This document shows, piece after piece, positions 53,861 through 64,000 of a DNA stretch of 64,000 nt. The translations under genes and the position numbers were made by a program. Source of the DNA: an uncultured Gilliamella sp. GTDB taxonomy: Bacteria > Pseudomonadota > Gammaproteobacteria > Enterobacterales > Orbaceae. Positions within the stretch are counted from its first letter, which is position 1, and every line of letters begins with the position of its first letter. Where the stretch lies: contig CAMLIK010000004.1 of NCBI GenBank assembly GCA_946480175.1, positions 1 through 64,000 of the forward strand, written 5' to 3'. The notes below the pieces were generated by a model, which was not told the DNA's origin, searched no databases, and worked only from the letters and a program-made list of their open reading frames with translations.

Positions 53861-54580
53861 TCATCTGACTACTATATGCCATTTTCTAGCATAAAAACAG
53901 CAGATTAATGTAATTAACCAAGCAAGCATAATACCTAATAGTAGATCGTAAGCAGAATGCATGCCTAGTAATAATCGGCTTGTTTCAATTAGTGATGACC
54001 AAATCATAATGGCGGTAACAATTAAAAAATGTCGCCTAAAGCTGAGTAGTGCTATCGCAAAAAATGCCCAAGTTGCTGCAAATAATGTATGTCCAGAAGG
54101 AAAAGCATAGCCGGTTTCATGTTGCCAATGCTTACTTAACCAAGATGGTATAGCCGTTGAATTAGCAAGTAGTTGTTCTATGTTGGCTTTTCGTTCTGCT
54201 CTTGTTTGTGAATAAAATTGTTTGTCGCTAAATTGATATTCTTTTGCTAACCATAATACGTATGGTCTAGATTCAGCTGTTTGTTGTTTGATAAGGCCTT
54301 TAATGATTTGCCCGCCTAACATTGCACTAATAAATATTAGCAATAATATTGAGATTGTTTTTTTGGTTTTATTGGCTAATAGTAAACAAAATAATAGAAA
54401 CATCAGCCCCGATGTAATTATTGCCCAAGGAAAACTTGCTGTTTCAGTTAACCAAAAAAAATATTTAGATGTATTATTTATTGACGATGGTTGCCACTGC
54501 CAATTTACGACTATTACAGATAACGGTATAATTAGAAATAAAACTAATACCGCTATTGTTTTTTTTATTACTAACCCCAT
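53861..54580 (-). CDS. pgpB: PAP2-family phosphatase PgpB
   Basis: 239 residues, six membrane segments. The lipid-phosphatase motifs are KQQTAESRP near 94-102, PSGH near 158 (YAFPSGHTLF) and SRLLLGMHSAYDLLLG near 200-215. PgpB dephosphorylates phosphatidylglycerol phosphate and undecaprenyl pyrophosphate. It is divergent from ribA and upstream of lapA, as in E. coli. Confidence 0.9.
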   Translation of the reverse strand: MGLVIKKTIAVLVLFLIIPLSVIVVNWQWQPSSINNTSKYFFWLTETASFPWAIITSGLMFLLFCLLLANKTKKTISILLLIFISAMLGGQIIKGLIKQQTAESRPYVLWLAKEYQFSDKQFYSQTRAERKANIEQLLANSTAIPSWLSKHWQHETGYAFPSGHTLFAATWAFFAIALLSFRRHFLIVTAIMIWSSLIETSRLLLGMHSAYDLLLGIMLAWLITLICCFYARKWHIVVR

Positions 54581-54676
54581 TTAAAAACTCAATTAAGCAT
54601 AAAATTTGACTTATTTTAACATGGATGCATGATTAAAAAAATCTTATCTATGTTGTTATTAAACTTGGAGATAATA

Positions 54677-55282
54677 ATGCAATTAAAACATGTTGCACAA
54701 GCCAAACTGCCAACACCATGGGGATGTTTTACCATTGTTGGTTTTGAAGAAATTGCAACAGGTAAGGATCATGTGGCATTAGTGTTTGGTGATATCAATA
54801 ATCAAACCCCCATTTTGACACGTGTTCATTCAGAGTGTTTAACCGGCGATGCGTTATTTAGTTTGCGTTGTGATTGTGGTTTTCAGTTGGAAGCTGCGTT
54901 AAAGCAAATCGCTAAAGAAGGTAAAGGGATTTTAATTTATCATCGCCAAGAGGGGCGTAATATTGGGTTGTTAAATAAAATTAGAGCTTATGCCCTTCAA
55001 GATCAGGGTTTAGACACGGTTGAAGCAAATGAGCAATTAGGTTTTGCGCCAGATGAGCGTGATTTCACTTTATGTGCTGATATGTTGACGTTGTTGGGAG
55101 TGTCACAAATTCGTTTGTTAACTAATAACCCAGAGAAGATTAAAGTGCTTGAGCAAGCCGGGATTAAGGTAACCGAGCGCGTTCCTTTAGAAGTAGGGGA
55201 AAATCCAAATAATGAGTATTATTTAGCGACTAAGGCGAATAAATTAGGACATTTATTGCATTTGCATCATTGTAATCGCTAA
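54677..55282 (+). CDS. ribA: GTP cyclohydrolase II
   Basis: RibA opens GTP to the first riboflavin intermediate. 201 residues. The zinc ligands Cys54, Cys65 and Cys67 ([16 protein letters not shown]) match E. coli numbering, and the [14 protein letters not shown]-binding segment is present. ATG at 54677 follows GGAG; an in-frame ATG 48 bases earlier would add a hydrophobic leader not seen in the family. I see no FMN riboswitch upstream. Confidence 0.94.
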   Translation: MQLKHVAQAKLPTPWGCFTIVGFEEIATGKDHVALVFGDINNQTPILTRVHSECLTGDALFSLRCDCGFQLEAALKQIAKEGKGILIYHRQEGRNIGLLNKIRAYALQDQGLDTVEANEQLGFAPDERDFTLCADMLTLLGVSQIRLLTNNPEKIKVLEQAGIKVTERVPLEVGENPNNEYYLATKANKLGHLLHLHHCNR

Positions 55283-55311
55283 TTTTTTAAACTTGAATTG
55301 TTTAACTTAGC

Positions 55312-55345
55312 CAACCTCAGTAGTTTATATTGAGGTTGATTTTTA
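55312..55345 (+). terminator. Terminator after ribA
   Basis: CAACCTCA and TGAGGTTG form an 8-bp stem followed by ATTTTTAT, 30 bases past the ribA stop. Confidence 0.7.
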
Positions 55346-55358
55346 TGTGTTAATTAAA

Positions 55359-55547
55359 TTAATCTTTATCGCAACGAAGTACGCCACCATTGGCAATTTG
55401 GTCTTTAGAGACTTCGTGCATGATAATTTGTACGGCCTCTGGTTTGCAGTTGAGTGTTTGGACAATTGCATCGGTTACTCGTTTAGCCATTTCGCGTTTT
55501 TGTTCAATGGTTCGTCCTTCTAAAAAGTCTATAACTACATTGGGCAT
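55359..55547 (-). CDS. 4-oxalocrotonate tautomerase family protein
   Basis: A 62-residue 4-OT-like tautomerase. Pro2 (after Met removal) is the expected catalytic base, in MPNVVIDFLEGRTIEQKREM, and the family end KDQIANGGVLRCDKD is present. The substrate is not known; similar small tautomerases act on dienols such as phenylpyruvate. It lies nine bases after luxS and may be cotranscribed. Confidence 0.85.
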   Translation of the reverse strand: MPNVVIDFLEGRTIEQKREMAKRVTDAIVQTLNCKPEAVQIIMHEVSKDQIANGGVLRCDKD

Positions 55548-55556
55548 AAATATCTC

Positions 55557-56072
55557 CTAGTGATTAATAGTGGCAAGTTGTGCATCCGTTAGTGCAATGT
55601 CTTGATTTTGACAAATTCCAATACCAGATTGGATGATTTTTTCAGCAATCACTTTGGCTTCTTCTAATGAGTGCATAGTATAGGTTCCGCATTGGTATTT
55701 GTTTAGTTCAGGAATTTCAGATTGTGATTTTACATTTAGTACATCATGCATAGATTTTAACCAAGCGTCAACCACTAACGACTCATTAGGTTTACCAATT
55801 AAGCTCATATAAAATCCAGTACGGCATCCCATTGGTGAAATATCTATAATTTCAACTTTATTACTGTTTAAGTGATCACGCATAAAGCCGGCAAATAGAT
55901 GTTCTAATGTATGAATACCTTTTTCAGGTAAAAGTGCTTTATTAGGGATGGTATAGCGAAGATCAAATACGGTAATGTCATCCCCCTTAGGGGTTTTCAT
56001 GATTTTAGCTATTCGCACAAAAGGTGCGTTCATTTTAGTATGATCGACTTTAAAACTGTCTAATAAAGGCAT
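55557..56072 (-). CDS. luxS: S-ribosylhomocysteine lyase LuxS
   Basis: LuxS makes homocysteine and the autoinducer-2 precursor DPD. The 171 residues have the metal ligands His54 and His58 ([15 protein letters not shown]) and Cys128 ([10 protein letters not shown]) and the catalytic Cys83 ([10 protein letters not shown]). Start after AAGGAG. It indicates an intact activated-methyl cycle and potential AI-2 signalling. Confidence 0.95.
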   Translation of the reverse strand: MPLLDSFKVDHTKMNAPFVRIAKIMKTPKGDDITVFDLRYTIPNKALLPEKGIHTLEHLFAGFMRDHLNSNKVEIIDISPMGCRTGFYMSLIGKPNESLVVDAWLKSMHDVLNVKSQSEIPELNKYQCGTYTMHSLEEAKVIAEKIIQSGIGICQNQDIALTDAQLATINH

Positions 56073-56092
56073 AGTATTCTCCTTAGTTTGTG

Positions 56093-56121
56093 ATCAAGCT
56101 ATTTTGATAAATTAGCTTGAT
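56093..56121. other. Dyad between ligA and luxS
   Basis: ATCAAGCTA and TAGCTTGAT form a 9-bp stem with an 11-base loop 20 bases past the ligA stop. It may end ligA transcripts or control luxS. No T-run is seen on the minus strand. Confidence 0.4.
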
Positions 56122-56140
56122 TTATTCCACTATTTTTTAT

Positions 56141-58213
<2,073 letters not shown>

Positions 58214-58316
58214 TTAATTAAAACAAAAGTTACAGAATTAGCAATAACATAGTACTTAACTAGATTTTGTACAATAGGTATTGTTAAAATTGTTTATAAA
58301 ACGGTATAAGCTTGCT

Positions 58317-58342
58317 ATTCCACTAACTTTAATTAGTGGAAT
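58317..58342 (-). terminator. Hairpin after zipA
   Basis: ATTCCACTAA and TTAGTGGAAT form a 10-bp stem with a 6-base loop 27 bases past the zipA stop, so zipA and ligA may be partly separate transcripts. Confidence 0.6.
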
Positions 58343-58368
58343 AGTCTTTAAAAAAAGAGTTATTATGA

Positions 58369-59241
58369 TTAAATTTCGTTACAAGCTTTCTTAATACGTT
58401 CTTTATAGCTATCAATTTTTTGTGGTGTCATCATGTGGTGTTCATCATCTAGTACTACACCATGCACATCATCAGCAATACGTTGTGCAGTTTGCAACAT
58501 AAGTTTGAAGTTTTGTTGGTTATTACCATGAGTAGGTGCCACCATGAATATTGATATACCCGGGGTGGTAAATTCGTGCATGGTTTCAGGATCTAAGTAA
58601 CCCGGACTGATCATGTTTGCTAGGCTAAAAAGTATTGGGCCATTGCCCGCAGGGTCAACATGACGGTGAAAAATTTGCATATCACCAAATTGGAATCCTG
58701 ATTGGATGATGCTAGCTAAAAGTACATCACCTTGTAATGATTTGCCATTTATACCGGTTACATTTAAAACAATGATTTCAGTTTGACTGTTTTCACTGAT
58801 ATCAAATTTTTGATTGCTTTGACCTTTCGATTCTGATGGCGTTGTTTTTGAAGCCTTTTTTTGCGGCTCATCAGCAAAAATATCGTCTTGTAAATTAATA
58901 ATTGGCTCTTTAGCCATTTCATTGTCAATTTCTTTTCTATCTTCATGTAGAAATAGATCTTTTTGAAGAGGTAAATGCTGTTCTTCTTTATCTTCTTCAA
59001 TGACAATAGCTTCAACCGGATTATTACTCTCTTCTTGCTTATTTTTAGGTTTAAGTAAAATCACATCATCTTCTACATTGTAGATGTTTTTATCTTGCTG
59101 AGTATTTAATGTTGATTTATTTTTTTTGCCTGACTTGAATAAAGCAGAACGTTCCTTTTTATTGATCCAGAGCCCATGAATCAATAATGCAATAATGACT
59201 AAGGACGCAACAACAATTAGAACAATACGTAAATTATCCAT
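58369..59241 (-). CDS. zipA: Cell division protein ZipA
   Basis: ZipA anchors FtsZ to the membrane. The 290-residue product has the N-terminal anchor ([20 protein letters not shown]), a charged linker at about 30-155 and the FtsZ-binding domain (about 160-290; [34 protein letters not shown]). ATG at 59241 aligns with E. coli ZipA; an ATG three codons earlier is also possible. Confidence 0.92.
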   Translation of the reverse strand: MDNLRIVLIVVASLVIIALLIHGLWINKKERSALFKSGKKNKSTLNTQQDKNIYNVEDDVILLKPKNKQEESNNPVEAIVIEEDKEEQHLPLQKDLFLHEDRKEIDNEMAKEPIINLQDDIFADEPQKKASKTTPSESKGQSNQKFDISENSQTEIIVLNVTGINGKSLQGDVLLASIIQSGFQFGDMQIFHRHVDPAGNGPILFSLANMISPGYLDPETMHEFTTPGISIFMVAPTHGNNQQNFKLMLQTAQRIADDVHGVVLDDEHHMMTPQKIDSYKERIKKACNEI

Positions 59242-59262
59242 GATACCCATCTCAGAATTAAA

Positions 59263-59298
59263 TTAAATATAGAGTTAAATATAGAATTAAATATAGAT
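59263..59298. repeat. Three tandem 12-bp repeats upstream of zipA
   Basis: TTAAATATAGAG, TTAAATATAGAA, TTAAATATAGAT in a row, 22 bases upstream of zipA. Tandem repeats here could vary by slippage and alter expression. The rest of this 398-base divergent gap to acrA is AT-rich and must hold both promoters; no operator was recognised. Confidence 0.7.
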
Positions 59299-59648
59299 TT
59301 AAAGTATTCAATAATATAATTGAAAAAAAAAGGATTAATAAATACTAGAATTAAATTTCTTTACTTTTTATTTGCAAACTAAGTCTTATATACTTACTTA
59401 TTACACTACTAAAAATCAATTTACATATATTACTTTATTTCTGCGAATAATCATAATTATCAATCTATTTTTTTTATGATTCTCGTTTTGACTCCGATAA
59501 CTTAGCAATTTTTTAGAACTCTGTGCTATTAAGGTGTTAAGATACTTACAATCTATGCATATTTTTTGTAAAATCACCGATCACTTTGAATAATATTCGT
59601 TGTTTTTTATTAAAAAAAATAATTATTAAGTTACCGAGGTCTTTTTCT

Positions 59649-60869
59649 ATGAGATTTAATAAGCTATTACTTACGCTACCAATGGCATTATCTGGTCTAT
59701 TGTTGTTAACAAGTTGTGATAATAATCAATCACAAAATGGTAAAGACCAATTACCGAAGGTAACTGTTTTTAAGGTCAAGCCTTTAGATTACACATTAAA
59801 AATAAGTTTGCCAGGGCGGGTTGTTGCCTCACAAATAGCAGAAATAAGGCCACAAGTTAGTGGAATTATTTTGAATCGTGAATTTGAAGAAAGTTCAAAT
59901 GTTAAAGCGGGCCAATCACTTTATCAGATCGATCCTGCTATTTATCAAGCTAATTATGATAGTGCGGTAGCGAGTGTAGCAAGCGCAAAAGCGAATGCTA
60001 ATATTGCGCAACTTACATTAAAGCGTTATGCAGGTTTATTAAACACTAAATCCATCAGTCAACAAGAATACGATAAAGCAGCCGCCGATGCTAAACAAGC
60101 TGAGGCAAGCGTTTTAGTTGCTCAAGCAGCAGAACATACAGCTAAAGTTAACTTAGATTATACAAAGGTATATTCGCCAATTGATGGTTATATTGGTAAA
60201 TCAAGCGTGACGGAAGGTGCATTAGTATCAGCAGGGCAAGCTGCGCCACTTGCTTTAGTTCAACAACTTGATCCGATTTATGTTGATATGACTGAAGCAG
60301 CTACACGCTATAACAAATACCTTCAAGATGAAAATATTATTTATGAACCCGCTAAAGGTGATAATGTTGAACTCTTTTTTAATGATGGTTCCAAATATGC
60401 GCTACCTGGTAGTATTAAGTTTTCTGATATGACGGTTAATGAGACTACGGGTACTGTGACGTTACGTTCTCAATTTTCAAATAGTGAAGGTAAAATTTTA
60501 CCGGGTATGTTTGTTAAACCTCAAATGACATTAGGTACGATTAAAAATGCGGTGTTAGTTCCGCAACAAGGCATTACTAGTAACCAAAAAGGTCAATATA
60601 CTGCAAAAATCTTGACATCAGATGGTACGGTTGAGTATCGCCAAGACATTAAAGTCTATACTGGGGTCAGTGGTTATTGGGTTGTAACTAGTGGTATTAA
60701 TATTGGTGATGAAGTTATTATTACCGGTTTGCTTAATTTGACTTCGGTTGAAAGAGAAGCAGAAAAACCGAAATCAGAACAAAAAAGCATTAAGGCAACC
60801 GCAATTGGTGAGCCAGAATTGCTTTCTCAAGAAAAGTTAGATAATCTCATCAAAAACAGTGTGAAATAA
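59649..60869 (+). CDS. acrA: RND efflux adaptor lipoprotein AcrA
   Basis: The periplasmic adaptor of a tripartite multidrug pump. 406 residues with a lipobox (LLLTSC, Cys23), a beta-barrel, lipoyl halves (VSGIILNREFEESSNVKAGQ ... VYSPIDGYIGKSSVTEGALV) and an alpha-hairpin at about 100-165. ATG at 59649 is chosen because GAGG precedes it and the signal starts there; an upstream in-frame start adds 21 residues. acrB follows after 13 bases. No acrR-type regulator is adjacent. Confidence 0.92.
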   Translation: MRFNKLLLTLPMALSGLLLLTSCDNNQSQNGKDQLPKVTVFKVKPLDYTLKISLPGRVVASQIAEIRPQVSGIILNREFEESSNVKAGQSLYQIDPAIYQANYDSAVASVASAKANANIAQLTLKRYAGLLNTKSISQQEYDKAAADAKQAEASVLVAQAAEHTAKVNLDYTKVYSPIDGYIGKSSVTEGALVSAGQAAPLALVQQLDPIYVDMTEAATRYNKYLQDENIIYEPAKGDNVELFFNDGSKYALPGSIKFSDMTVNETTGTVTLRSQFSNSEGKILPGMFVKPQMTLGTIKNAVLVPQQGITSNQKGQYTAKILTSDGTVEYRQDIKVYTGVSGYWVVTSGINIGDEVIITGLLNLTSVEREAEKPKSEQKSIKATAIGEPELLSQEKLDNLIKNSVK

Positions 60870-60882
60870 GGTAGATTTAATT

Positions 60883-63800
60883 ATGGCTAAGTTTTTTATT
60901 GATAGACCTGTTTTTGCATGGGTAATTGCTATCATGATGATGCTATGCGGTGCTTTATGTATTAAGCTACTCGCCGTAGAACAGTATCCTGATATAGCAC
61001 CGCCTGCTGTGACAGTTTCTGCTGTTTACCCAGGTGCTGATGCGCAAACCATTGAAAATACCGTTACGCAATTAATTGAGCAAAACTTAACGGGTTTAGA
61101 TAATTTGATTTACATGAAATCAACCAGTAGTGCTCAGGGTGTAGCAGAAACAACGTTGACTTTTGCGCCGGGTACAAGTCCAGATTTTGCTCAAGTACAA
61201 GTATTAAATAAAGTCGAGAGTATTAAATCGCGTTTACCTGAAAGTGTTCAAAAAAATGGGGTATCGGTTGCTAAGAAAAACACTAGCTTTCTAAAAGTTA
61301 TTGGTTTTTATTCTACTAACCCCCAAAAAACGCAAGCGGATATAGCTGACTTTATTTATTCAACCGTACAAGATCAGATTCGGCGTGTTCAAGGGGTGGG
61401 AGATACGCAGTTATTCGGTTCTGAATATGCAATGCGCATTTGGTTAGATCCCAACAAACTTAACTATTTTAATCTATCTATTGAAGAGATTATTGGTGCA
61501 ATTCAAGCACAAAATGCACAGGTTACAGCAGGGCAACTTGGTGCTTTACCAAAAACTGAAGGGCAAGAGCTTAATGCTACTATTACTGCACAGTCGCGTT
61601 TAAAAACACCTGAGCAATTTCAAAATATTACAGTGCGAGTTAATACTGATGGTTCAAACGTTTTGTTAAGAGATGTGGCCAGGGTTGAAATCGGTGCTGA
61701 TGACTATAACTTTATTTCGCGCTATAACGGTAACCCATCAGCAGGTTTGGCTATCTATTTAGCAACAGGCGCAAACCAACTTGAAACATCGGAAAAAGTT
61801 GACAAAAAAATCGAAGAGTTATCTCATATCTTCCCTGAAGATATTAAATTTGCCTATCCTTATGATACAACACCGTTTGTTAAATTATCGATTAATAACG
61901 TGGTACATACTTTAATTGAAGCAATCATTTTGGTTGTTATTGTTATGTATGTATTTTTACAAAATCTACGCTCTACACTTATTCCAACCATTACCGTACC
62001 AGTAGTATTGTTAGGAACGTTTGCGGTTTTATATATCTGTGGATTTACCATTAATACGCTATCAATGTTTGCAATGGTACTTGCTATCGGTCTTCTGGTC
62101 GATGATGCCATTGTAGTAATTGAGAACGTTGAACGTATTATGCATGATGAAGGGTTATCCCCGTATGATGCAACCGTTAAATCGATGGAACAAATCACTT
62201 CTGCATTAGTTGGTATTGCCGTAGTGCTTTCAGCGGTATTTGTACCAATGGCATTTTATGGCGGTGCAGCAGGGGGTATTTATCGTCAATTTTCAATCAC
62301 AATTGTAACGTCGATGGGGTTATCCGTATTGATGGCAATTGTGTTAACGCCGGCACTTTGTGCGCAAATTTTAAAAGCACCATCAAAAAACAAGATTAAG
62401 AAAACTACAATTGGTGAAAAATTAGAAAGTGTACCACCATTTAGTTGGCTTTCAGCTGGGACTAAGTGGTTCTTTAATAAGTTTAATAACTTATATAACA
62501 AAAGTTTGCATGCCTATGAAAAAGGTGTGATTAAATTTATTCGTTATCCACTTATTTCATTTGTTTGCTATGTCTTGATTGTTGTTGGCTTAATCTTTGG
62601 CTTTAATCGCTTACCGACTGGTTTCTTACCAAATGAAGATCAGGGGGTATTGATTGTAATGGTTGAGTTACCTCCCGGCGCGACATTAGAACAAACCATG
62701 GGTGTATTGAACAAAACCTCCCAATTTTATATGAATGAAAAAGCTGATTCAGTAAAAGAGATCTTTACTGTTGCTGGTTTCAGTATGGTTGGTCGTGGAC
62801 AAAACATGGGGCTTGGCTTTATTCGATTAAAAGATTGGGATGAACGTAAACGCCCAGATCAAAAATTGGATGCTTTGGTGGGTAGTGGTTTCGGATTTGC
62901 TTCAACGATAACTGAAGGTCGTGTCATTATTACCAATTTGCCAGCAGTACCGTCACTTGGTATAGCTAATGGTTTCTCTTATATGTTGAAAGATACCGCT
63001 GGTCTTGGACATGATGCCTTAATGGGAGCTTTTTACCAACTGTTGGAGCAAGCTGCACGCAATCCTAACTTACAACAAGTTCGCCCAGATAGTATGTTAG
63101 ATGTCCCACAATATAAGATTAATGTGGATTTTGAAACTGCTCAAGCACTTGGTGTTGCAGTAAGTAGTGTTAATACTGTACTTTCAACCGCTTTAGGTTC
63201 AGCTTATATCGATGACTTTGTTTATAACAACCGTATTAAAAAGGTCTATTTACAATCTGATGCGGCTTATCGAATGTTACCTGATGACTTTAGTTTCTGG
63301 CATGTAAAAAATCAAAAAGGTGAAATGGTTCCTTATGATGCATTTGCTACCACAACGAAAAGTTATGGTTCACCATCGTTAGTTCGTTATGATGGTGTAG
63401 CAGCAATGGGTATTAGAGGTTTAGCTGCACCTGGTATGAGTTCTGGTCAAGCTATGGCAATGATGGAAGAACTCTCTAAAAACTTACCAAAAGGATTCTC
63501 GTATGACTGGACAGATATTTCTTATCAAGAACGTCAAACAGGTTCGCAGACAACAACACTTTATATTATCTCCCTTATCGTTGTGTTCTTGTCATTAGCT
63601 GCATTATATGAAAGCTGGACTGTTCCTATTTCGATCTTGTTTGTGATCCCGTTAGGTATTATTGGTACCGTATATGCAACTATGTTTAGAGGTCTTGATA
63701 ACGATATTTACTTTATCGTTGGTCTATTAACCACGATGGGGCTATCAGCTAAGAATGCAATTTTGATCGTAGAATTTGCTAAAGATGCACTAGAAAAAGA

Positions 63801-64000
63801 AGGTAAATCATTAATTGATGCAACATTAGAAGCTTGTCGTTTACGTTTACGTCCAATCTTAATGACATCATTCGCCTTTATTCTAGGTGTGTATCCACTA
63901 GCGACAAGTAGTGGTGCAGGTTCTGTAAGTCAAAATGCGGTAGGTACTGGTGTAATCGGCGGTATGTTAACTGCAACATTCTTGGCAATATTTTATGTTC
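60883..64000 (+). CDS. acrB: RND multidrug efflux pump AcrB (partial at window end)
   Basis: The inner-membrane proton-driven pump. About 1039 residues are visible with no stop. The start MAKFFIDRPVFAWVIAIMMM and segment AVEQYPDIAPPAVTVSAVYP are typical. The proton-relay aspartates are in TM4 (AIGLLVDDAIVVIENVERIM, near 400-420). The second half has the expected repeat (PLGIIGTVYATMFRGLDNDI; NAILIVEFAKDALEKEGKSL). Only the last few residues should be missing. It forms an operon with acrA. Confidence 0.95.
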   Translation, partial: MAKFFIDRPVFAWVIAIMMMLCGALCIKLLAVEQYPDIAPPAVTVSAVYPGADAQTIENTVTQLIEQNLTGLDNLIYMKSTSSAQGVAETTLTFAPGTSPDFAQVQVLNKVESIKSRLPESVQKNGVSVAKKNTSFLKVIGFYSTNPQKTQADIADFIYSTVQDQIRRVQGVGDTQLFGSEYAMRIWLDPNKLNYFNLSIEEIIGAIQAQNAQVTAGQLGALPKTEGQELNATITAQSRLKTPEQFQNITVRVNTDGSNVLLRDVARVEIGADDYNFISRYNGNPSAGLAIYLATGANQLETSEKVDKKIEELSHIFPEDIKFAYPYDTTPFVKLSINNVVHTLIEAIILVVIVMYVFLQNLRSTLIPTITVPVVLLGTFAVLYICGFTINTLSMFAMVLAIGLLVDDAIVVIENVERIMHDEGLSPYDATVKSMEQITSALVGIAVVLSAVFVPMAFYGGAAGGIYRQFSITIVTSMGLSVLMAIVLTPALCAQILKAPSKNKIKKTTIGEKLESVPPFSWLSAGTKWFFNKFNNLYNKSLHAYEKGVIKFIRYPLISFVCYVLIVVGLIFGFNRLPTGFLPNEDQGVLIVMVELPPGATLEQTMGVLNKTSQFYMNEKADSVKEIFTVAGFSMVGRGQNMGLGFIRLKDWDERKRPDQKLDALVGSGFGFASTITEGRVIITNLPAVPSLGIANGFSYMLKDTAGLGHDALMGAFYQLLEQAARNPNLQQVRPDSMLDVPQYKINVDFETAQALGVAVSSVNTVLSTALGSAYIDDFVYNNRIKKVYLQSDAAYRMLPDDFSFWHVKNQKGEMVPYDAFATTTKSYGSPSLVRYDGVAAMGIRGLAAPGMSSGQAMAMMEELSKNLPKGFSYDWTDISYQERQTGSQTTTLYIISLIVVFLSLAALYESWTVPISILFVIPLGIIGTVYATMFRGLDNDIYFIVGLLTTMGLSAKNAILIVEFAKDALEKEGKSLIDATLEACRLRLRPILMTSFAFILGVYPLATSSGAGSVSQNAVGTGVIGGMLTATFLAIFYV

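Noticed and set aside
54581..54676. FMN riboswitch ahead of ribA
   Set aside because: The gap is under 100 bases and has none of the conserved RFN-element sequence; ribA carries no such element in related bacteria either, as far as I recall.

Overview
The window is one contiguous stretch of an AT-rich gammaproteobacterial chromosome. Core genes are close to Escherichia coli homologues in sequence and keep many E. coli neighbourhoods (mreBCD-rng-tldD, proQ-prc, prmB-aroC-yfcA, hofMNOPQ, rsmD-yhhL, ribA/pgpB-lapAB, zipA-ligA, acrAB). Low GC, compacted gene order and the accessory genes suggest Orbaceae (Gilliamella-like bee-gut bacteria). That placement is inference; no 16S gene is present.

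Layout. 1-13 kb is housekeeping: cell shape (mreB end, mreC, mreD), RNase G, TldD, a DedA protein, RNase P RNA, a divergent pair of Mu-like regulators, ProQ and Prc, a 29-residue YnhF-like membrane peptide, tRNA-Ser, PrmB, AroC and YfcA. 13.1-22.9 kb is a complete type I-F CRISPR-Cas locus: a four-spacer array, cas1, cas2-3, csy1, csy2, csy3 and cas6f. It is interrupted between cas2-3 and csy1 by an 808-bp insertion. 22.9-31 kb holds two transporters, a GH3 glycosidase and a decayed Rhs-type region with a duplicated gene. 31-40 kb has tRNA genes, the DNA-uptake/pilus operon hofMNOPQ (with a HofM-HofN fusion), YigL, TusA, PBP1a and RsmD. 40.3-48.3 kb is an island in tRNA-Gly, bounded by a 15-bp duplication of the tRNA 3' end. 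It carries a Shedu defence nuclease, a KAP NTPase, a RadC protein, two damaged toxin-antitoxin pairs, IS3 remnants and a dead integrase. 48.9-64 kb is again housekeeping: an MFS transporter, RoxA, YcfH, LapAB, PgpB, RibA, LuxS, LigA, ZipA and AcrAB (acrB runs off the end).

The most interesting signal is the insertion inside the cas operon. It contains a two-repeat mini-CRISPR whose single guide is 26 nt, six shorter than the array spacers. The guide matches 22 of 26 positions of a site with a CC PAM directly upstream of a strong promoter (TTGACT-N17-TATATT). Three of the four mismatches fall at positions 6, 18 and 24, the bases that type I effectors flip out and do not read. A second CC-PAM site with an 11-nt seed match lies just after the mini-array. 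The promoter reads a small unrecognised winged-helix-like ORF, then a strong terminator, then csy1. This looks like a CreR/CreTA-type module in which the Csy complex represses either its own operon or a guarded cargo gene. It was read by eye and has not been tested.
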